NCBI RefSeq assembly: GCF_003479425.1
Contig: NZ_QUHC01000001.1
Coordinates: 62,001-126,000, forward strand
DNA: 64,000 nt
Direction: 5' to 3'
Origin: Odoribacter sp. AF15-53
Lineage (GTDB): Bacteria; Bacteroidota; Bacteroidia; Bacteroidales; Marinifilaceae
Under the pieces are notes generated by a model. The model made no database searches and was not told the origin of the DNA. It saw nothing but the letters and a program-made list of their open reading frames with translations. Positions 24,720 through 35,507 of this stretch are shown piece by piece; the stretch's first letter is position 1; every line of letters starts with the position of its first letter. Position numbers and translations under genes: made by a program.

Positions 24720-26939
24720 ATGAACGTTATTGAAAAAAACATTACCCTGAAAGATGGTCGGGTAATTACATTGGAAACCGGAAAGTTGGCCAAACAAGCC
24801 GATGGTGCTGTCATGTTGAAGATGGGCAACACGATGTTGTTGGCAACGGTTGTTTCTGCGCAAGAGGCTGGTCCTGACGTGGACTTTATGCCTTTGTCGG
24901 TAGATTATAAAGAGAAATTTTCTGCTATGGGACGATTCCCTGGTGGTTTTACACGTAGAGAAGGTAGGGCTTCCGATTACGAGATTTTAGTATCTCGTCT
25001 GATCGACCGCGCTTTAAGACCTTTATTTCCGGATGATTATCATGCAGAGACTTTCGTACAGGTAACCTTATATTCCGGGGATGCCGAGTCTATGCCGGAT
25101 TGTTTGGCCGGATTGGCTGCTTCTGCCGCTATCGCGGTGAGTGATATTCCTTTCCACGGACCGATTTCAGAGGTGCGTGTGGCTCGTGTGAACGGGGAAT
25201 TAATGATCAACCCGACTAAGAGCCAATTGGCGACTGCCGATTTGGATATCATGGTAGCTGCAACCTACGAGAATATCATGATGGTTGAGGGTGAAATGAA
25301 CGAGGTATCCGAGAAAGAGATGTTGGATGCCATCAAGTTTGCTCACGAGGCTATTAAAGAGCATTGTTTGGTTCAGATGGAATTGGCTAAAGCCGTGAAC
25401 AAAGAGAAGCGGGTTTATTGTCATGAAGTGAATGATGAAGAACTACGTAAAGATATTTGGGCTAAATGTTACGATAAAGCTTATGCTATGGCTCGTCAGT
25501 GCAATGCCGACAAGCATTTGCGCGAGAGATTGTTCACTCAGGTGAAGGATGAGTACTTGGAATCTCTTCCTGAAGAGGAGAGAGAAGCTAAGAAAACTTT
25601 GGTATCCCGTTATTATCATGACGTGGAGAAAGAGGCCGTACGGAGAATGATTTTGGATGAAGGGTTACGTTTGGATGGACGTACAACCGATCAAATCCGC
25701 CCGATCTGGTGTGAAGTCAGTCCCCTTCCCGGACCTCACGGTTCTTCTATCTTTACCCGCGGAGAAACGCAAGCCTTGGCCACGGTCACTTTGGGTACCA
25801 AGTTGGATGAGAAGATTGTGGATGAAGCTACCGAGCAAGGAAAAGAGAAATTCCTATTACACTATAATTTCCCGCCGTTCTCAACGGGAGAAGCAAAGGC
25901 TTCCCGCGGTGTAGGCCGTCGTGAAGTTGGTCACGGAAATTTGGCTCATCGTGCTTTGAAGCGGATGTTGCCGGATGATTATCCTTACACGGTTCGTATC
26001 GTTTCCGATATTTTGGAATCTAACGGATCATCTTCTATGGCCACGGTATGTGCCGGAACTTTGGCCCTGATGGATGCCGGTATCCCGATGAAGAAGCCGG
26101 TAACGGGTATTGCCATGGGATTGATTACCGATAACGAAAAATACGCCGTGTTGTCAGATATTCTGGGAGACGAAGATCACTTGGGAGACATGGACTTCAA
26201 AGTAACCGGAACGGTTGATGGTATTACCGCTACCCAGATGGATATCAAGGTTGACGGTCTTCCTTACGAGATTCTGGAGAAAGCGCTGGATCAAGCTAGA
26301 AGAGGCCGTTTGCATATCATGAATATCATCAAGGAAACTTTGCCTGAACCGCGTTCTGACTTGAAACCGCACGCTCCGCGTATGGTTACTCTTACCGTGG
26401 ATAAAGACCAAATCGGTGCTATCATTGGCCCCGGAGGAAAAATTATTCAGGATATTCAGGAGAAATCCGGTGCCATTGTTGTTATCGAGGAAGTGGGTAA
26501 CCAGGGTATCGTGAATATCTCAGCCACGAATGCAGAATCTATCGAAATAGCCGTTGCTCGTATCAGGGCTATTGCTAGCAAACCTGAAGTCGGAGAAATT
26601 TATGAGGGTGTCGTTAAGACGATTACTACTTTTGGAGCCTTCGTTGAGTTCTTACCGGGTAAAGACGGGTTGTTGCATATTTCGGAGATCGATCACAAGC
26701 GCTTGGAAAAAGTAGAGGATGCATTGAAAGAAGGAGATAAGGTACGAGTAAAATTGATTGATATTGATCCGAAAACCGGAAAATTCAAACTTTCCCGCAA
26801 AGTGTTGCTTCCTAAACCGGAAGGAATGGAGCAAAACGATCGTCCGAGAGGTGATCGTCAGGATCGCGGACCAAGACAAGATCGGGGAGATCGCCCGAAT
26901 CGTGACCGGGGGCCAAGACCGGAAAGAAGAGAAGAATAA
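24720..26939 (+). CDS. pnp: Polyribonucleotide nucleotidyltransferase (PNPase)
   Basis: PNPase is a trimeric phosphorolytic 3' to 5' exoribonuclease that degrades mRNA and can add tails. The 739-residue protein has two RNase PH domains (about 1-220 and 320-545; [21 protein letters not shown] and [23 protein letters not shown]), an intervening helical domain, a KH domain (about 550-610, with [15 protein letters not shown]) and an S1 domain (about 618-690, [20 protein letters not shown]). The C-terminus is a basic Arg/Asp/Gly-rich tail of about 40 residues, which makes it longer than the usual 700 or so and may add RNA affinity. Confidence 0.97.
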   Translation: MNVIEKNITLKDGRVITLETGKLAKQADGAVMLKMGNTMLLATVVSAQEAGPDVDFMPLSVDYKEKFSAMGRFPGGFTRREGRASDYEILVSRLIDRALRPLFPDDYHAETFVQVTLYSGDAESMPDCLAGLAASAAIAVSDIPFHGPISEVRVARVNGELMINPTKSQLATADLDIMVAATYENIMMVEGEMNEVSEKEMLDAIKFAHEAIKEHCLVQMELAKAVNKEKRVYCHEVNDEELRKDIWAKCYDKAYAMARQCNADKHLRERLFTQVKDEYLESLPEEEREAKKTLVSRYYHDVEKEAVRRMILDEGLRLDGRTTDQIRPIWCEVSPLPGPHGSSIFTRGETQALATVTLGTKLDEKIVDEATEQGKEKFLLHYNFPPFSTGEAKASRGVGRREVGHGNLAHRALKRMLPDDYPYTVRIVSDILESNGSSSMATVCAGTLALMDAGIPMKKPVTGIAMGLITDNEKYAVLSDILGDEDHLGDMDFKVTGTVDGITATQMDIKVDGLPYEILEKALDQARRGRLHIMNIIKETLPEPRSDLKPHAPRMVTLTVDKDQIGAIIGPGGKIIQDIQEKSGAIVVIEEVGNQGIVNISATNAESIEIAVARIRAIASKPEVGEIYEGVVKTITTFGAFVEFLPGKDGLLHISEIDHKRLEKVEDALKEGDKVRVKLIDIDPKTGKFKLSRKVLLPKPEGMEQNDRPRGDRQDRGPRQDRGDRPNRDRGPRPERREE

Positions 26940-26960
26940 GAATAAATTATAGAAGAGAAA

Positions 26961-26998
26961 GAAAATGCCTGATTTTATTTATCAGGCATTTTCTTTTA
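26961..26998 (+). terminator. pnp terminator
   Basis: GAAAATGCCTGAT (26961-26973) pairs with ATCAGGCATTTTC (26981-26993), followed by T residues. It shows that the upstream extension of the next reading frame (from 26965) is not coding. Confidence 0.88.
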
Positions 26999-27007
26999 AA
27001 AAAAGAT

Positions 27008-27015
27008 TATCTTTG
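27008..27015 (+). promoter_or_regulatory. Bacteroidetes -7 promoter element for the ECF sigma gene
   Basis: TATCTTTG matches TAnnTTTG and lies 40 bases before the chosen ATG at 27055, just past the pnp terminator. Confidence 0.5.
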
Positions 27016-27054
27016 TTTGATTTTTGTTTATTGCCTATATATCCGGCTGTTTAT

Positions 27055-27609
27055 ATGAATGTGTCAGAAGATATTGATGTTCAAATGTTGAACGAGTTCC
27101 AGCAAGGGCGTTTGGAGTTATTGTACAGGCGTCTATATCCGAATTTGTTATTGTATACCGTGCGGTATGCGGGGGAACGAAATGGTTTTTTGGCAGAGGA
27201 TTGTGTACAGAATGCGGTGTTCAATGCATGGAAAAGGCGATGGCAGTTTACGTCCGTGGAGGCGTTGAAGTCTTTTCTTTATATTTCAATCAAAAATGAA
27301 ATTATCAGCTTGCATCGAAAGGAGATGGCAAGCGAGCGTTATTTATTGCAGTTAGAGGGAGATGTGTTTTTCCAGAATAGTGTGATTGATCAGGAAACAC
27401 AATTATTATTGTATCGTGCTATCCAAAGTTTGCCGGAGAGAGAACGACGGATTTTCGAATTGGGTTTTATTGAGGGATTGAAAAATGCGGATATTGCCGT
27501 GGAGTTGAATGTATCAGAGAGTACGGTTAAAAAGACGAAAGCGAAAGCGTTGGATATTTTGCGGCAGAAGTTACCGAGGGAGTTGTTTTTGTTCTTCTTT
27601 TCATTTTGA
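27055..27609 (+). CDS. ECF-type RNA polymerase sigma factor (FecI-like)
   Basis: This 184-residue alternative sigma factor is of the kind that pairs with FecR anti-sigma proteins to control SusCD systems. The start MNVSEDIDVQ at 27055 is set by the pnp terminator and the -7 element upstream. Region 2 spans about 20-90 (AEDCVQNAVFNAWKRR, FLYISIKNEIISLHRK). Region 4 spans about 120-175, with LPERERRIFELGFIEGLKNADIA and the recognition helix VSESTVKKTKAKALDIL. It is followed 190 bases later by fecR and the SusCD operon, its likely targets. Confidence 0.9.
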   Translation: MNVSEDIDVQMLNEFQQGRLELLYRRLYPNLLLYTVRYAGERNGFLAEDCVQNAVFNAWKRRWQFTSVEALKSFLYISIKNEIISLHRKEMASERYLLQLEGDVFFQNSVIDQETQLLLYRAIQSLPERERRIFELGFIEGLKNADIAVELNVSESTVKKTKAKALDILRQKLPRELFLFFFSF

Positions 27610-27656
27610 TGGGATAATTCCTGTTTTTATTAGTAAATTATTTAAGTAGGTATCTG

Positions 27657-27686
27657 TTTGTTATAGTTTGACTTATGATATCTTTA
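27657..27686 (+). promoter_or_regulatory. Candidate promoter upstream of fecR
   Basis: TTTG at 27657-27660 and TATCTTTA at 27679-27686 (one mismatch to TAnnTTTG) are 18 bases apart. It would start transcription about 105 bases before fecR. Confidence 0.35.
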
Positions 27687-27798
27687 CATCCGTTGTGTGA
27701 TTTTTTTTACTCGAAAATTACAAAATCTTTACCCTTTTTGGAAGAGATTGCGTTCTATCTGTGATTTAAGTAGAAATTAAGATGTAAAGTATAATATA

Positions 27799-28992
27799 AT
27801 GGAGAAATTGAAAGAACAGGTTTTCAAGATTTCACGATTAATCTTTCGGGAAATGACGGGGACGATAACCGACGAAGAGCAACGCTATCTGGAATGGTGG
27901 CGGGGAAAGGATCCGGATAATGAGCGGTTGTATCACGAGTTGAAGGATGGACGGCAGATGTTGGAGAAAGTGAAACAGTTGGAGGGGATAGATGTCGTGC
28001 GTCCGTTAGAGGGGATGCACCTGCGAATTCGAGAGGCGGAATGGCGGGGGCGGTTGAGGAGGTGGCAGTGGGGTATGGCAGCCGCGGTAGTTGTTGCTGT
28101 GATTGTGGGATGTTTTTATTTATTCCCGAAGGATAACAGACAGGATACAATGCCATTGGCAATAACAGAGCAGCCAATTAAAGCTGGAAGTGCACGTGCT
28201 GTTTTGAAGTTGGAAGATGGTAGGGTGGTGGATTTGGACACGTTGATGCAAGGGGCAAAAGTGGGAAATTTGGAGGCGGTGAAAGTGGATGAGCGACGAT
28301 TATCATATATGGCGAAGGGAAAGACGGATGGCAAGAAGAAAAAGGAGTTAGTATATAATGAGGTACAGGTTCCGAGGGGTGGGGAATTCGATTTGGTGTT
28401 GGCAGACGGGACAATTGTGTGGTTGAATGCAGCGAGTAAGTTGCGGTACCCGGTGGAGTTTACTGGAAAAGAGCGGCGGGTGTTCTTGGAAGGAGAGGCT
28501 TATTTTGCCGTAACAAAGAATGCGGATGCACCATTCCGTGTAGAAGTATCACGTCAGACCGTGGAGGTGTTGGGGACGGAATTCAACGTGTCGGGGTATG
28601 TGGAGGAAGAGGTTGTTTATACGACTCTAGTGACGGGAAAAGTACGGGTGGCGAGCGATAGCGGGGAAGACATAGCACTTATGCCAGGAGAACAGAGTGT
28701 GTTAGACTGTCGGGACGGGCATCTTGACAAGCAGAAGGTGGACGTGGAAAAAGTTGTTGCCTGGAAAAAAGGAATGTTTATCCTTGAAGAGCAAACGTTG
28801 GAAGTGATTATGCAGAAATTTGCAAGATGGTATGATATGGAGGTGTTCTATCGGGATGCGGAACTGAAAAAAATTGTGTTTAAAGGTGTTGTACCGCGAT
28901 ATGCGGAGTTGAGAGAGGTATTGAATATTTTGGAAAAGACGAATGAGGTGAAATTTGATATACAGGGAAGGAGAGTGATCGTATTCAAATAG
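27799..28992 (+). CDS. FecR-family transmembrane anti-sigma factor
   Basis: This 397-residue inner-membrane signal transducer passes a signal from the STN domain of its SusC partner to the ECF sigma factor. The N-terminal cytoplasmic sigma-binding part is about 1-90, one membrane segment lies at about 92-109 (GMAAAVVVAVIVGCFYLF), and the rest is periplasmic. The FecR domain (about 190-290) shows VPRGGEFDLVLADGTIVWLNAASKLRYP in shorter pieces typical of the family, then AYFAV and VEVLGTEFNVS. The C-terminal DUF4974-like part (about 325-397) has FKGVVPRYAELREVLNILE. It sits between sigma and susC, the standard order. Confidence 0.93.
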   Translation: MEKLKEQVFKISRLIFREMTGTITDEEQRYLEWWRGKDPDNERLYHELKDGRQMLEKVKQLEGIDVVRPLEGMHLRIREAEWRGRLRRWQWGMAAAVVVAVIVGCFYLFPKDNRQDTMPLAITEQPIKAGSARAVLKLEDGRVVDLDTLMQGAKVGNLEAVKVDERRLSYMAKGKTDGKKKKELVYNEVQVPRGGEFDLVLADGTIVWLNAASKLRYPVEFTGKERRVFLEGEAYFAVTKNADAPFRVEVSRQTVEVLGTEFNVSGYVEEEVVYTTLVTGKVRVASDSGEDIALMPGEQSVLDCRDGHLDKQKVDVEKVVAWKKGMFILEEQTLEVIMQKFARWYDMEVFYRDAELKKIVFKGVVPRYAELREVLNILEKTNEVKFDIQGRRVIVFK

Positions 28993-29118
28993 ATTGTTGT
29001 TATTCGGGAGATTGAGAGAAGGGAAATAAAAAAAGAGGGGAATCCGGCAAGATTCTCCTCGGCATAAATAAACATCTGTTGGTGCAGATGAATGTTTAAT
29101 AAAATGTTTTACAAAGTT

Positions 29119-32100
29119 ATGAAAAAAAATCGACGAACGGGCAATCCCTATTGGATAAGATTGCCACAAAAATTGTTTGCTATGGGTTTAAGGGTGCTTT
29201 TACTCGTTTGCGTGATAAACACGGTAAGCGCGGCGGGTTTCTCGCAAGGGAAAAAATTGAATGTGGATTTCACGAACAGTTCTATTGGAGTAGTGCTGGA
29301 TTACCTGAAAGAGAAAGCGGGGTATGATTTTGTTTACCGGAAAGGAATTATCCGGATGGATGATGTGGTGACGCTGAAGTTAAAAGATGCGACCGTGGAA
29401 GAGGTGCTTGATGCTGTGTTACGTGGGAATGGGTATGATTATGAGGTGGTCGACAATATTGTAGTCGTGAAGCGGGCGAAAGTGGTAGCCGTTGTGCCGG
29501 ATATGAAAGTCTTGAAAGGACAGGTGAAGGATGCGAATGGAAAACCATTACCGGGAGTGACAATAATATTGAAAGGAACGTCAGTGGGTACGGCCACGAA
29601 TGCTGATGGAAAGTATGAATTCAAAGTCCCGGTAAAAGAGGAGATGATTATCGTCTTCTCGTTCGTGGGGATGAAGCAACAGGAGGTGAAGTACACGGGA
29701 CAGCAGGTGCTGAATGTGATTCTTCAGGAAGATGTGGAACAGATGGAAGAGGTGATCGTTACGGGATATTCTACTCGTAAAATTAGTGAGATGACGGGCG
29801 CCGTGCAGCAATTCCGGGGGAAGGATATCGCACAATCTGTTACGGGCGGTAACTTGATGAATGCTTTGAAAGGGCACACGACCGGATTGCAGATTACGGG
29901 TAGTAGCGGTGTACCGGGGCGTGACGGGGATTTATTGTTACGCGGTACGGGAACATTGTATAGTTTGGATGCTTTATCAACGACAGCTTCGGCACCCTTG
30001 ATTGTAATTGATGGTGTAATTACCGACTACACGAGTATTAACGGGGTGGTGGCACCATCGGACATCGCGGATATTACGGTGCTGAAAGATGCGGCATCTA
30101 CCGCTATTTACGGTTCGCGGGCAGCTACGGGGGTGATCGTGGTGACAACAAAGAAAGGGGTGAAGGATCGGATGACGGTAGCTCTCGATATGAAATTGGG
30201 GATCAGTACACCGAATTTTGGTAAATTGGATTATATGAATTCGCAGGAGTTGTTGGATTATGGAAAGATGACCTTGCGTAATTGGTGGAATACGAACGAG
30301 AGCTTGCATACGAGATATTCTGATCAGGCGACTTTCATAGAAAATACATTGGAAACGTTATATGATAATTTTGATGTAACGAAAACTACGGATTGGCGTG
30401 ATCTGGTTTACCGTAACGGGTTGAGTAAAGACGTGGCGATGAGTATTCGTGGCGGTGGTGATAAAATCCAGTATTATTTCTCATATAATTATTACGACGA
30501 GGAGGGAACGCAGATTGGCTACGATTTAACACGTCACTTATTCAAGTTGCGGTTGGATTTTGATGTGATGAAATACTTGTCGTTCGGTGTAAACCTGAGC
30601 GGTACGTTCGAAAAAAATATTAAACCGAATTCCGACGGGAATACCATGGAAAGTTACCATCCTTGGATGACTCCTTATAATGAGGACGGGACGTTGAAAT
30701 ACAATATCAAATCGTGGAATAATTATGTTATAGATCCCACTCCGTTGAGAAATCCGTTACAGGATAATAAATATAATGATGTGACGAGTTTGAAAAACAA
30801 CTTGTTCGGTTCGTTTTCGGCGACCCTGAAACCTTTTAAGTGGATAACTTTTTCTTCCACGAATACATTAACACTGACAAATGGTAATGCCAATGATTAT
30901 TTAGACAGCCGTACTTACACGGGTAATCATAGTTCCAATGAGATGAGTAATGGTGTACTGACAGTGGATGACGAGCGGAGCTGGACATTCTTGACCTCGA
31001 ACATTCTGCGATTGCAACACAGTTTTGGCGAGCATAATCTGAATGGACTCGTGGGACAGGAATGGTATGAACGGCACAGTCGCACGTCGCGAATCAAAAT
31101 GTATGACCAGATTATTGCCGGGGAACGTAATGTGGGAGGTTTCTCGAAGCAGGGAGATAAGACAAATCCGGGTGTGATTCCGACAGGTACGGAACGAGAG
31201 TCCGGTAGTTTCTCCGTGTTTTCTGAAGTGAACTATAATTACGCGGGTAAATATATGGCCTCAGCTTCATTCCGAACGGATGGCTCGACCAATTTTGGTA
31301 AGGATAATCGCTATGGTACGTTCTATTCGTTTAGCGGATCGTGGCTTGTTTCCCGAGAGAAATTTATGAAGCATCTGGATGTCGTGTCAAATCTGAAACT
31401 GAGGATGAGTTACGGAACATCCGGCAAAGAGGCGGGGATTGATTATTTGAACTACACGCTTTACAGTACGAGCAACACGACGTTTGATTATTATCGCTAT
31501 CATCCGTTTTATCCGTCGGCTTACGGGGCGGAAATCAATCAGTTGGGTAACGATCAATTGTCATGGGAGACGGCATATAATCTGAACTTTGGTGTGGATT
31601 TGGGGTTACTGAACAATCGTATTTCATTGTCGATGGATTGGTATAAACGACGGAATAGTGATTTGATTATGAGTACAACTTTGCCGGCTGCGAATGGTGT
31701 GGGACAGCAGTACCGGAATGTGGGTGAAATGGAGAATAGAGGCGTGGAATTAGTCTTGAACACGCATACGGTGAAAGGGCAGGACTTCAATTGGTTCACG
31801 ACATTGACTTTCAGTTATAATGATAATGAATTGACAAAACTGGATCAGGAGAAGTTGACGCGCACCTATTACAAAACTTTCTATGAAGGAGACAATATCG
31901 ACGAGTTGAAAAAGGTGAAAGTTAAGGGCGTCGACCCGCAGACCGGTTTAGCTCAATATGTGCGGGTGGAGGAAGATGGTAGTACGAATATCGTGGGTTC
32001 TTTGTCGGAGGCGGTGCTTGGTAATGGAGAACTGAGTTATGTGAATATCGGGTTGTCCCGTGCGCCTTATTGGGGTGGTTTCACGAATACGTTTACTTAC

Positions 32101-32547
32101 AGGAATTGGGAGTTGTATATGCATACGACCTATAGTTTGAATTACAAGGTATATAACAGTATTCTGGCAGAATACACGTCCGGTACTTCGTGGACATCTT
32201 CGAATCTGCATAAGGTGCCTTCCTCTTTGAAAATATGGGAGAATCCGGGAGATAAAGCCGACATTCCGATGGTAAATGCCGATCCGGCTTTCGTGCAAGA
32301 ATTGAATGATGAAACCTCTTTCTGCTACACGGATGCAAGTCATTTGCGGATATCGAATATTCGGCTAACTTATAATTTTCCGCGGCAGTGGATGAAGGTG
32401 GTTGGTGTACAGTCTGCAGCATTGAGTTTTAGTTGTGACAATGTTTATACGTTTGCATCCAAATTCTTTTCGGGTATGGACCCGGAAAATGTTGGCGGTT
32501 GGGCTGCTCCGAGACGTTTTATTTTCAGCCTGAATGTTACATTTTAA
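29119..32547 (+). CDS. SusC/RagA-family TonB-linked outer-membrane transporter with N-terminal STN domain
   Basis: This TonB-dependent transporter imports a ligand captured with SusD. With the start at 29119 (MKKNRRTGNPYW) it has 1142 residues. A signal segment lies at about 20-45 (LLLVCVINTVSAAGFSQ). An STN signalling domain (about 50-105, LDYLKEKAGYDFVYRKG) links it to FecR. A carboxypeptidase-regulatory-like domain follows at about 125-200 (GKPLPGVTIILKGTSVGT), then a TonB-box region (EEVIVTGY), the plug (about 220-340, LKDAASTAIYGSRAATGVIVV) and a large barrel ending FIFSLNVTF. Upstream ATGs at 29092 and 29104 are possible but less likely. The substrate is not evident. Confidence 0.93.
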   Translation: MKKNRRTGNPYWIRLPQKLFAMGLRVLLLVCVINTVSAAGFSQGKKLNVDFTNSSIGVVLDYLKEKAGYDFVYRKGIIRMDDVVTLKLKDATVEEVLDAVLRGNGYDYEVVDNIVVVKRAKVVAVVPDMKVLKGQVKDANGKPLPGVTIILKGTSVGTATNADGKYEFKVPVKEEMIIVFSFVGMKQQEVKYTGQQVLNVILQEDVEQMEEVIVTGYSTRKISEMTGAVQQFRGKDIAQSVTGGNLMNALKGHTTGLQITGSSGVPGRDGDLLLRGTGTLYSLDALSTTASAPLIVIDGVITDYTSINGVVAPSDIADITVLKDAASTAIYGSRAATGVIVVTTKKGVKDRMTVALDMKLGISTPNFGKLDYMNSQELLDYGKMTLRNWWNTNESLHTRYSDQATFIENTLETLYDNFDVTKTTDWRDLVYRNGLSKDVAMSIRGGGDKIQYYFSYNYYDEEGTQIGYDLTRHLFKLRLDFDVMKYLSFGVNLSGTFEKNIKPNSDGNTMESYHPWMTPYNEDGTLKYNIKSWNNYVIDPTPLRNPLQDNKYNDVTSLKNNLFGSFSATLKPFKWITFSSTNTLTLTNGNANDYLDSRTYTGNHSSNEMSNGVLTVDDERSWTFLTSNILRLQHSFGEHNLNGLVGQEWYERHSRTSRIKMYDQIIAGERNVGGFSKQGDKTNPGVIPTGTERESGSFSVFSEVNYNYAGKYMASASFRTDGSTNFGKDNRYGTFYSFSGSWLVSREKFMKHLDVVSNLKLRMSYGTSGKEAGIDYLNYTLYSTSNTTFDYYRYHPFYPSAYGAEINQLGNDQLSWETAYNLNFGVDLGLLNNRISLSMDWYKRRNSDLIMSTTLPAANGVGQQYRNVGEMENRGVELVLNTHTVKGQDFNWFTTLTFSYNDNELTKLDQEKLTRTYYKTFYEGDNIDELKKVKVKGVDPQTGLAQYVRVEEDGSTNIVGSLSEAVLGNGELSYVNIGLSRAPYWGGFTNTFTYRNWELYMHTTYSLNYKVYNSILAEYTSGTSWTSSNLHKVPSSLKIWENPGDKADIPMVNADPAFVQELNDETSFCYTDASHLRISNIRLTYNFPRQWMKVVGVQSAALSFSCDNVYTFASKFFSGMDPENVGGWAAPRRFIFSLNVTF

Positions 32548-32559
32548 TGGTAAAAAGTT

Positions 32560-34122
32560 ATGAAAAAGAAATATTTGATTGTCGGACTTTTGTTTCTGGT
32601 CGCTTGTAACGGGCGGCTTGATGAGATGCGCCCGCATAATATGGCGGAGGCAGAGAGTTACCTGAGTAGTTTTAATAATATCGTGAACGCCACTTCGGGA
32701 TTATACGGTCAATTCCTAAGGCAGGCGGGTGGTTATTCGGAGGGGCATCATTATCATGGTACTTATCACGTGTTGGGCGAGTTCCGGGGGAATAATGTCA
32801 TTTTTGCCGAGGCTTTTCCCGCTAAAAATGGTTTTATGCCTTCAACGGATTATCTGCGAGCCCCGGATGCCCATTTTTTCTTGAACAGTGACCAGAAGTC
32901 TCAGTCGTATGCATGGGCGATGTGGGCCAAAAGCCAACAGTTGATTCTAGGGGCGTCGCGTAATATTATTGCTATTGATAAATTGTACGAGGAGACGGTG
33001 AACCCGGAAGAAAAACGTGATTTAGTGCGATTGAAAGGAGAAAATGCCTTTTTGCGCGGCTTGATGATTTTTAACGCGACGAACGTGTTTGGACGTCCGT
33101 TCTGGGACAAGCCGGATGAGAACTTGGGTATTCCGTTAGATGTAGAGGCTATGGCTACTTTCTTACCGCGCGGTACGGTGCGGGAGTGTTTCGAGCAGGC
33201 GGTCGCTGATTTCAAATTGGCGGCAACTTGTCTGCCGGACGAACGATCGGATCGCACGTTTGCCAACAAAGTGGCATCGTTTGGAATGTTGTCCAGAATT
33301 TACCTCTACATGGGCGGACTACCGGAGAGTCCCGACGAGGAATATAATCGTTTAGCAGTGGCTTATGCAGACTCTACGTTCAGTTTGAAGAACGACGTGG
33401 TAGAGGTGTTGCATGGGGAAGAATTGAAAGATTTGTATGATAATCCCAAGACAAACAAGGAAATTTTATTTGCTTTCTTCACGGGCAATTTCCCGAGTGG
33501 TATCGGTAATGCTGTTCATGGATATTATTCTTGGAGCGGTTATGAATCACAGGCAAGTACTAGCGTGTATTGTTGCGAGATTTCGCATGATTACGAGAAA
33601 ATCATGGATAAGGAAAATGATTTGCGTTGGCAGTATTTTACGGAACCATCCGTGCGACATTCGGGACGTTTCAGTACGACGAAGTATAACGGGGGTGCGG
33701 ATAATGTTTTTGATGATTACTATTCTTTCATTTGTCCTTCCGTGTTTATTCGTGCGGGCGAAGTCGTCTTGAACCGGGCGGAGGCTTACGTGAAATTGGG
33801 AGAGGATACCAAAGCCCTTCAAGACTTGAATATGATTCGAGATCGTGCGGGACTGGAGGAGTTGTCAGGACTGAGTGGAGATGAATTGTTTGAGGAAATA
33901 TTTACAGAACGCCGTCGGGAGTTGGCATTCGAGGCTTTGACATACTATGATTATGTGCGTAATGGTATAACCATGAGACGAGAGGAGGTGTCCGTGGCTT
34001 ATAGTAATTATACAGGGGCGCAATATAACGAGATAGATCCTAAAACGTCTCGTCGTACGGTATGTTTGATCCCTGCCGAGGAGTTATTATTAAATGATAA
34101 GCTGAAACAGAATGATTATTAA
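32560..34122 (+). CDS. SusD/RagB-family outer-membrane lipoprotein
   Basis: This surface lid and binding partner of the SusC transporter starts 12 bases after it. The 520-residue protein has a lipoprotein signal with Cys16 in LVACNG. It has the helical SusD fold, including EKRDLVRLKGENAFLRGLMIFNA in short pieces (the TPR-like region), a FVRAGEVVLNRAEAYVKLG-like helix, and the C-terminal SusD signature FTERRRELAFEA near residue 445. It ends LIPAEELLLNDKLKQNDY, a normal C-terminus. No glycoside hydrolase or sulfatase is nearby, so a carbohydrate substrate is not indicated; the downstream thioredoxin-fold genes hint at another type of ligand. Confidence 0.92.
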   Translation: MKKKYLIVGLLFLVACNGRLDEMRPHNMAEAESYLSSFNNIVNATSGLYGQFLRQAGGYSEGHHYHGTYHVLGEFRGNNVIFAEAFPAKNGFMPSTDYLRAPDAHFFLNSDQKSQSYAWAMWAKSQQLILGASRNIIAIDKLYEETVNPEEKRDLVRLKGENAFLRGLMIFNATNVFGRPFWDKPDENLGIPLDVEAMATFLPRGTVRECFEQAVADFKLAATCLPDERSDRTFANKVASFGMLSRIYLYMGGLPESPDEEYNRLAVAYADSTFSLKNDVVEVLHGEELKDLYDNPKTNKEILFAFFTGNFPSGIGNAVHGYYSWSGYESQASTSVYCCEISHDYEKIMDKENDLRWQYFTEPSVRHSGRFSTTKYNGGADNVFDDYYSFICPSVFIRAGEVVLNRAEAYVKLGEDTKALQDLNMIRDRAGLEELSGLSGDELFEEIFTERRRELAFEALTYYDYVRNGITMRREEVSVAYSNYTGAQYNEIDPKTSRRTVCLIPAEELLLNDKLKQNDY

Positions 34123-34148
34123 TCGAAGTAAGAATTAAAAGAAAATAT

Positions 34149-35507
34149 ATGATGAAGAGATTTGTTTTAAGTGTTGTAATACTGTGTGGATTCACGATGT
34201 CGTTACTGGCACAAGGCATAGAGTTTCGGGAAGGTAGTTGGAAAGAGATTCTTGCAATAGCCAAGAAAGAAAATAAATTGGTATTCGTGGATAATTATAC
34301 CAGTTGGTGCGGTCCCTGTAAGAAGATGGTGAAGGAGATTTTCCCGCTAAAAGAAGTGGGGGATTTCTATAATGCTAATTTCATTTGCTATAAACTGGAT
34401 TGTGAGAAAGGGGATGGCGTGGAAGTGGCAAAAACTTATCAGATCATGTCTTTCCCCACGTATTTGTTCGTGGATGGAAATGGTAAATTGTTTTACCGTT
34501 CGGGAGCGTATATGCCCGCGGAAAAATTTATTGAAGAAGGAAAAATTGCATTGGAAGAATTTGCAGACAAACGGACAATTGAAGAATGGGAAGCTCTCTA
34601 CCCGCGAAAGAAAAACAACGCTGTTTTCTTGAAAGGGTATATAGCCAAGCGTAACCGGGCAAAGTTGGATAATGCGGATATTTTTGATCAATACGTGAGC
34701 ATCGAGAAAGAAAAAAATTTGATGGATGCCGGATTCTTGAAAGAGTTGTTAGCTTATGATAACAAACTTAACGCGGGAGGTGCATGTGCGGATTTTATCG
34801 TAAAAAATTGGGATCGCATTCGTGAAATTACGGGAATGGAGGATAAGAGGATGGCCGAGATTCTCAGTTTCACGCTTGGCGGGTATTCCTATAGGCGTGC
34901 GGTGGCGGAGAAAAACGAGGAGCGTTTCGAGAGTTTCCTGAAAACGATGACTTTCCTGAACGAGAAACTGGGGATGAACGTGGCGAACGAGGAGTTAAAA
35001 AGTCGTTCGGAATATTATGCGGCTATCGGTGACAAGGAGCGATTCGAGGCGTTGGCAGAAAAACACGCTGATATTCTTTTTGAAGAGGAACAAGGTTGTT
35101 TGGAGCGTGACCAGGAAAAGTATATGCAATTCTTACAAGATTTGATCAAGGAGCCCTCGAGGATAGCATCGCAGACTCCGGAGCAACTGGCTTTTTCTAT
35201 TCTTTTTGCCGGTATTAATGAAGCCGCTTCATTAGCATTTCGTTTCCGCGATCTTGCTGCCAATGTCGCTCGTCTTTCAGATGATCGGGAATTGCTGAAT
35301 AAGGCGATGACGTGGACATTGGAGGCCATTACCTTGTATGGTAATTTTACCTGTTATGAAACGTTGGCGGAGGTGTTGTACAAAATGGGGTACCAGAAAG
35401 AAGCGCTTTGGCAAATAGAGAAGGCGTTGGAGAAGATGCCGGCAGGTAACGAGGCCATTTCTGCACGTATTCATGAAAAGTTGGACAAAATAAAAAATAA
35501 TAAATGA
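34149..35507 (+). CDS. Exported thioredoxin-fold protein with a long helical C-terminal part
   Basis: This 452-residue protein has a signal peptide (1-21, ending SLLAQ). A thioredoxin domain (about 25-145) carries the redox-active WCGPC (Cys54/Cys57) and the cis-proline segment SFPTYLF. About 300 residues of helical, TPR-like sequence follow, with no recognised motif. It is probably a periplasmic disulfide reductase or a factor acting on proteins or ligands brought in by the SusCD pair just upstream (27-base gap). Its stop overlaps the start of the next gene by four bases, so the two redox proteins are translationally coupled. Confidence 0.87.
   Translation: MMKRFVLSVVILCGFTMSLLAQGIEFREGSWKEILAIAKKENKLVFVDNYTSWCGPCKKMVKEIFPLKEVGDFYNANFICYKLDCEKGDGVEVAKTYQIMSFPTYLFVDGNGKLFYRSGAYMPAEKFIEEGKIALEEFADKRTIEEWEALYPRKKNNAVFLKGYIAKRNRAKLDNADIFDQYVSIEKEKNLMDAGFLKELLAYDNKLNAGGACADFIVKNWDRIREITGMEDKRMAEILSFTLGGYSYRRAVAEKNEERFESFLKTMTFLNEKLGMNVANEELKSRSEYYAAIGDKERFEALAEKHADILFEEEQGCLERDQEKYMQFLQDLIKEPSRIASQTPEQLAFSILFAGINEAASLAFRFRDLAANVARLSDDRELLNKAMTWTLEAITLYGNFTCYETLAEVLYKMGYQKEALWQIEKALEKMPAGNEAISARIHEKLDKIKNNK

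Noticed and set aside
26965..27054. N-terminal extension of the ECF sigma gene
   Set aside because: It would translate the pnp terminator hairpin and the sigma promoter; the family start is at 27055.
28702..29169. Frames on the minus strand across the end of fecR
   Set aside because: Antisense to FecR and the SusC start, with no recognisable protein features.
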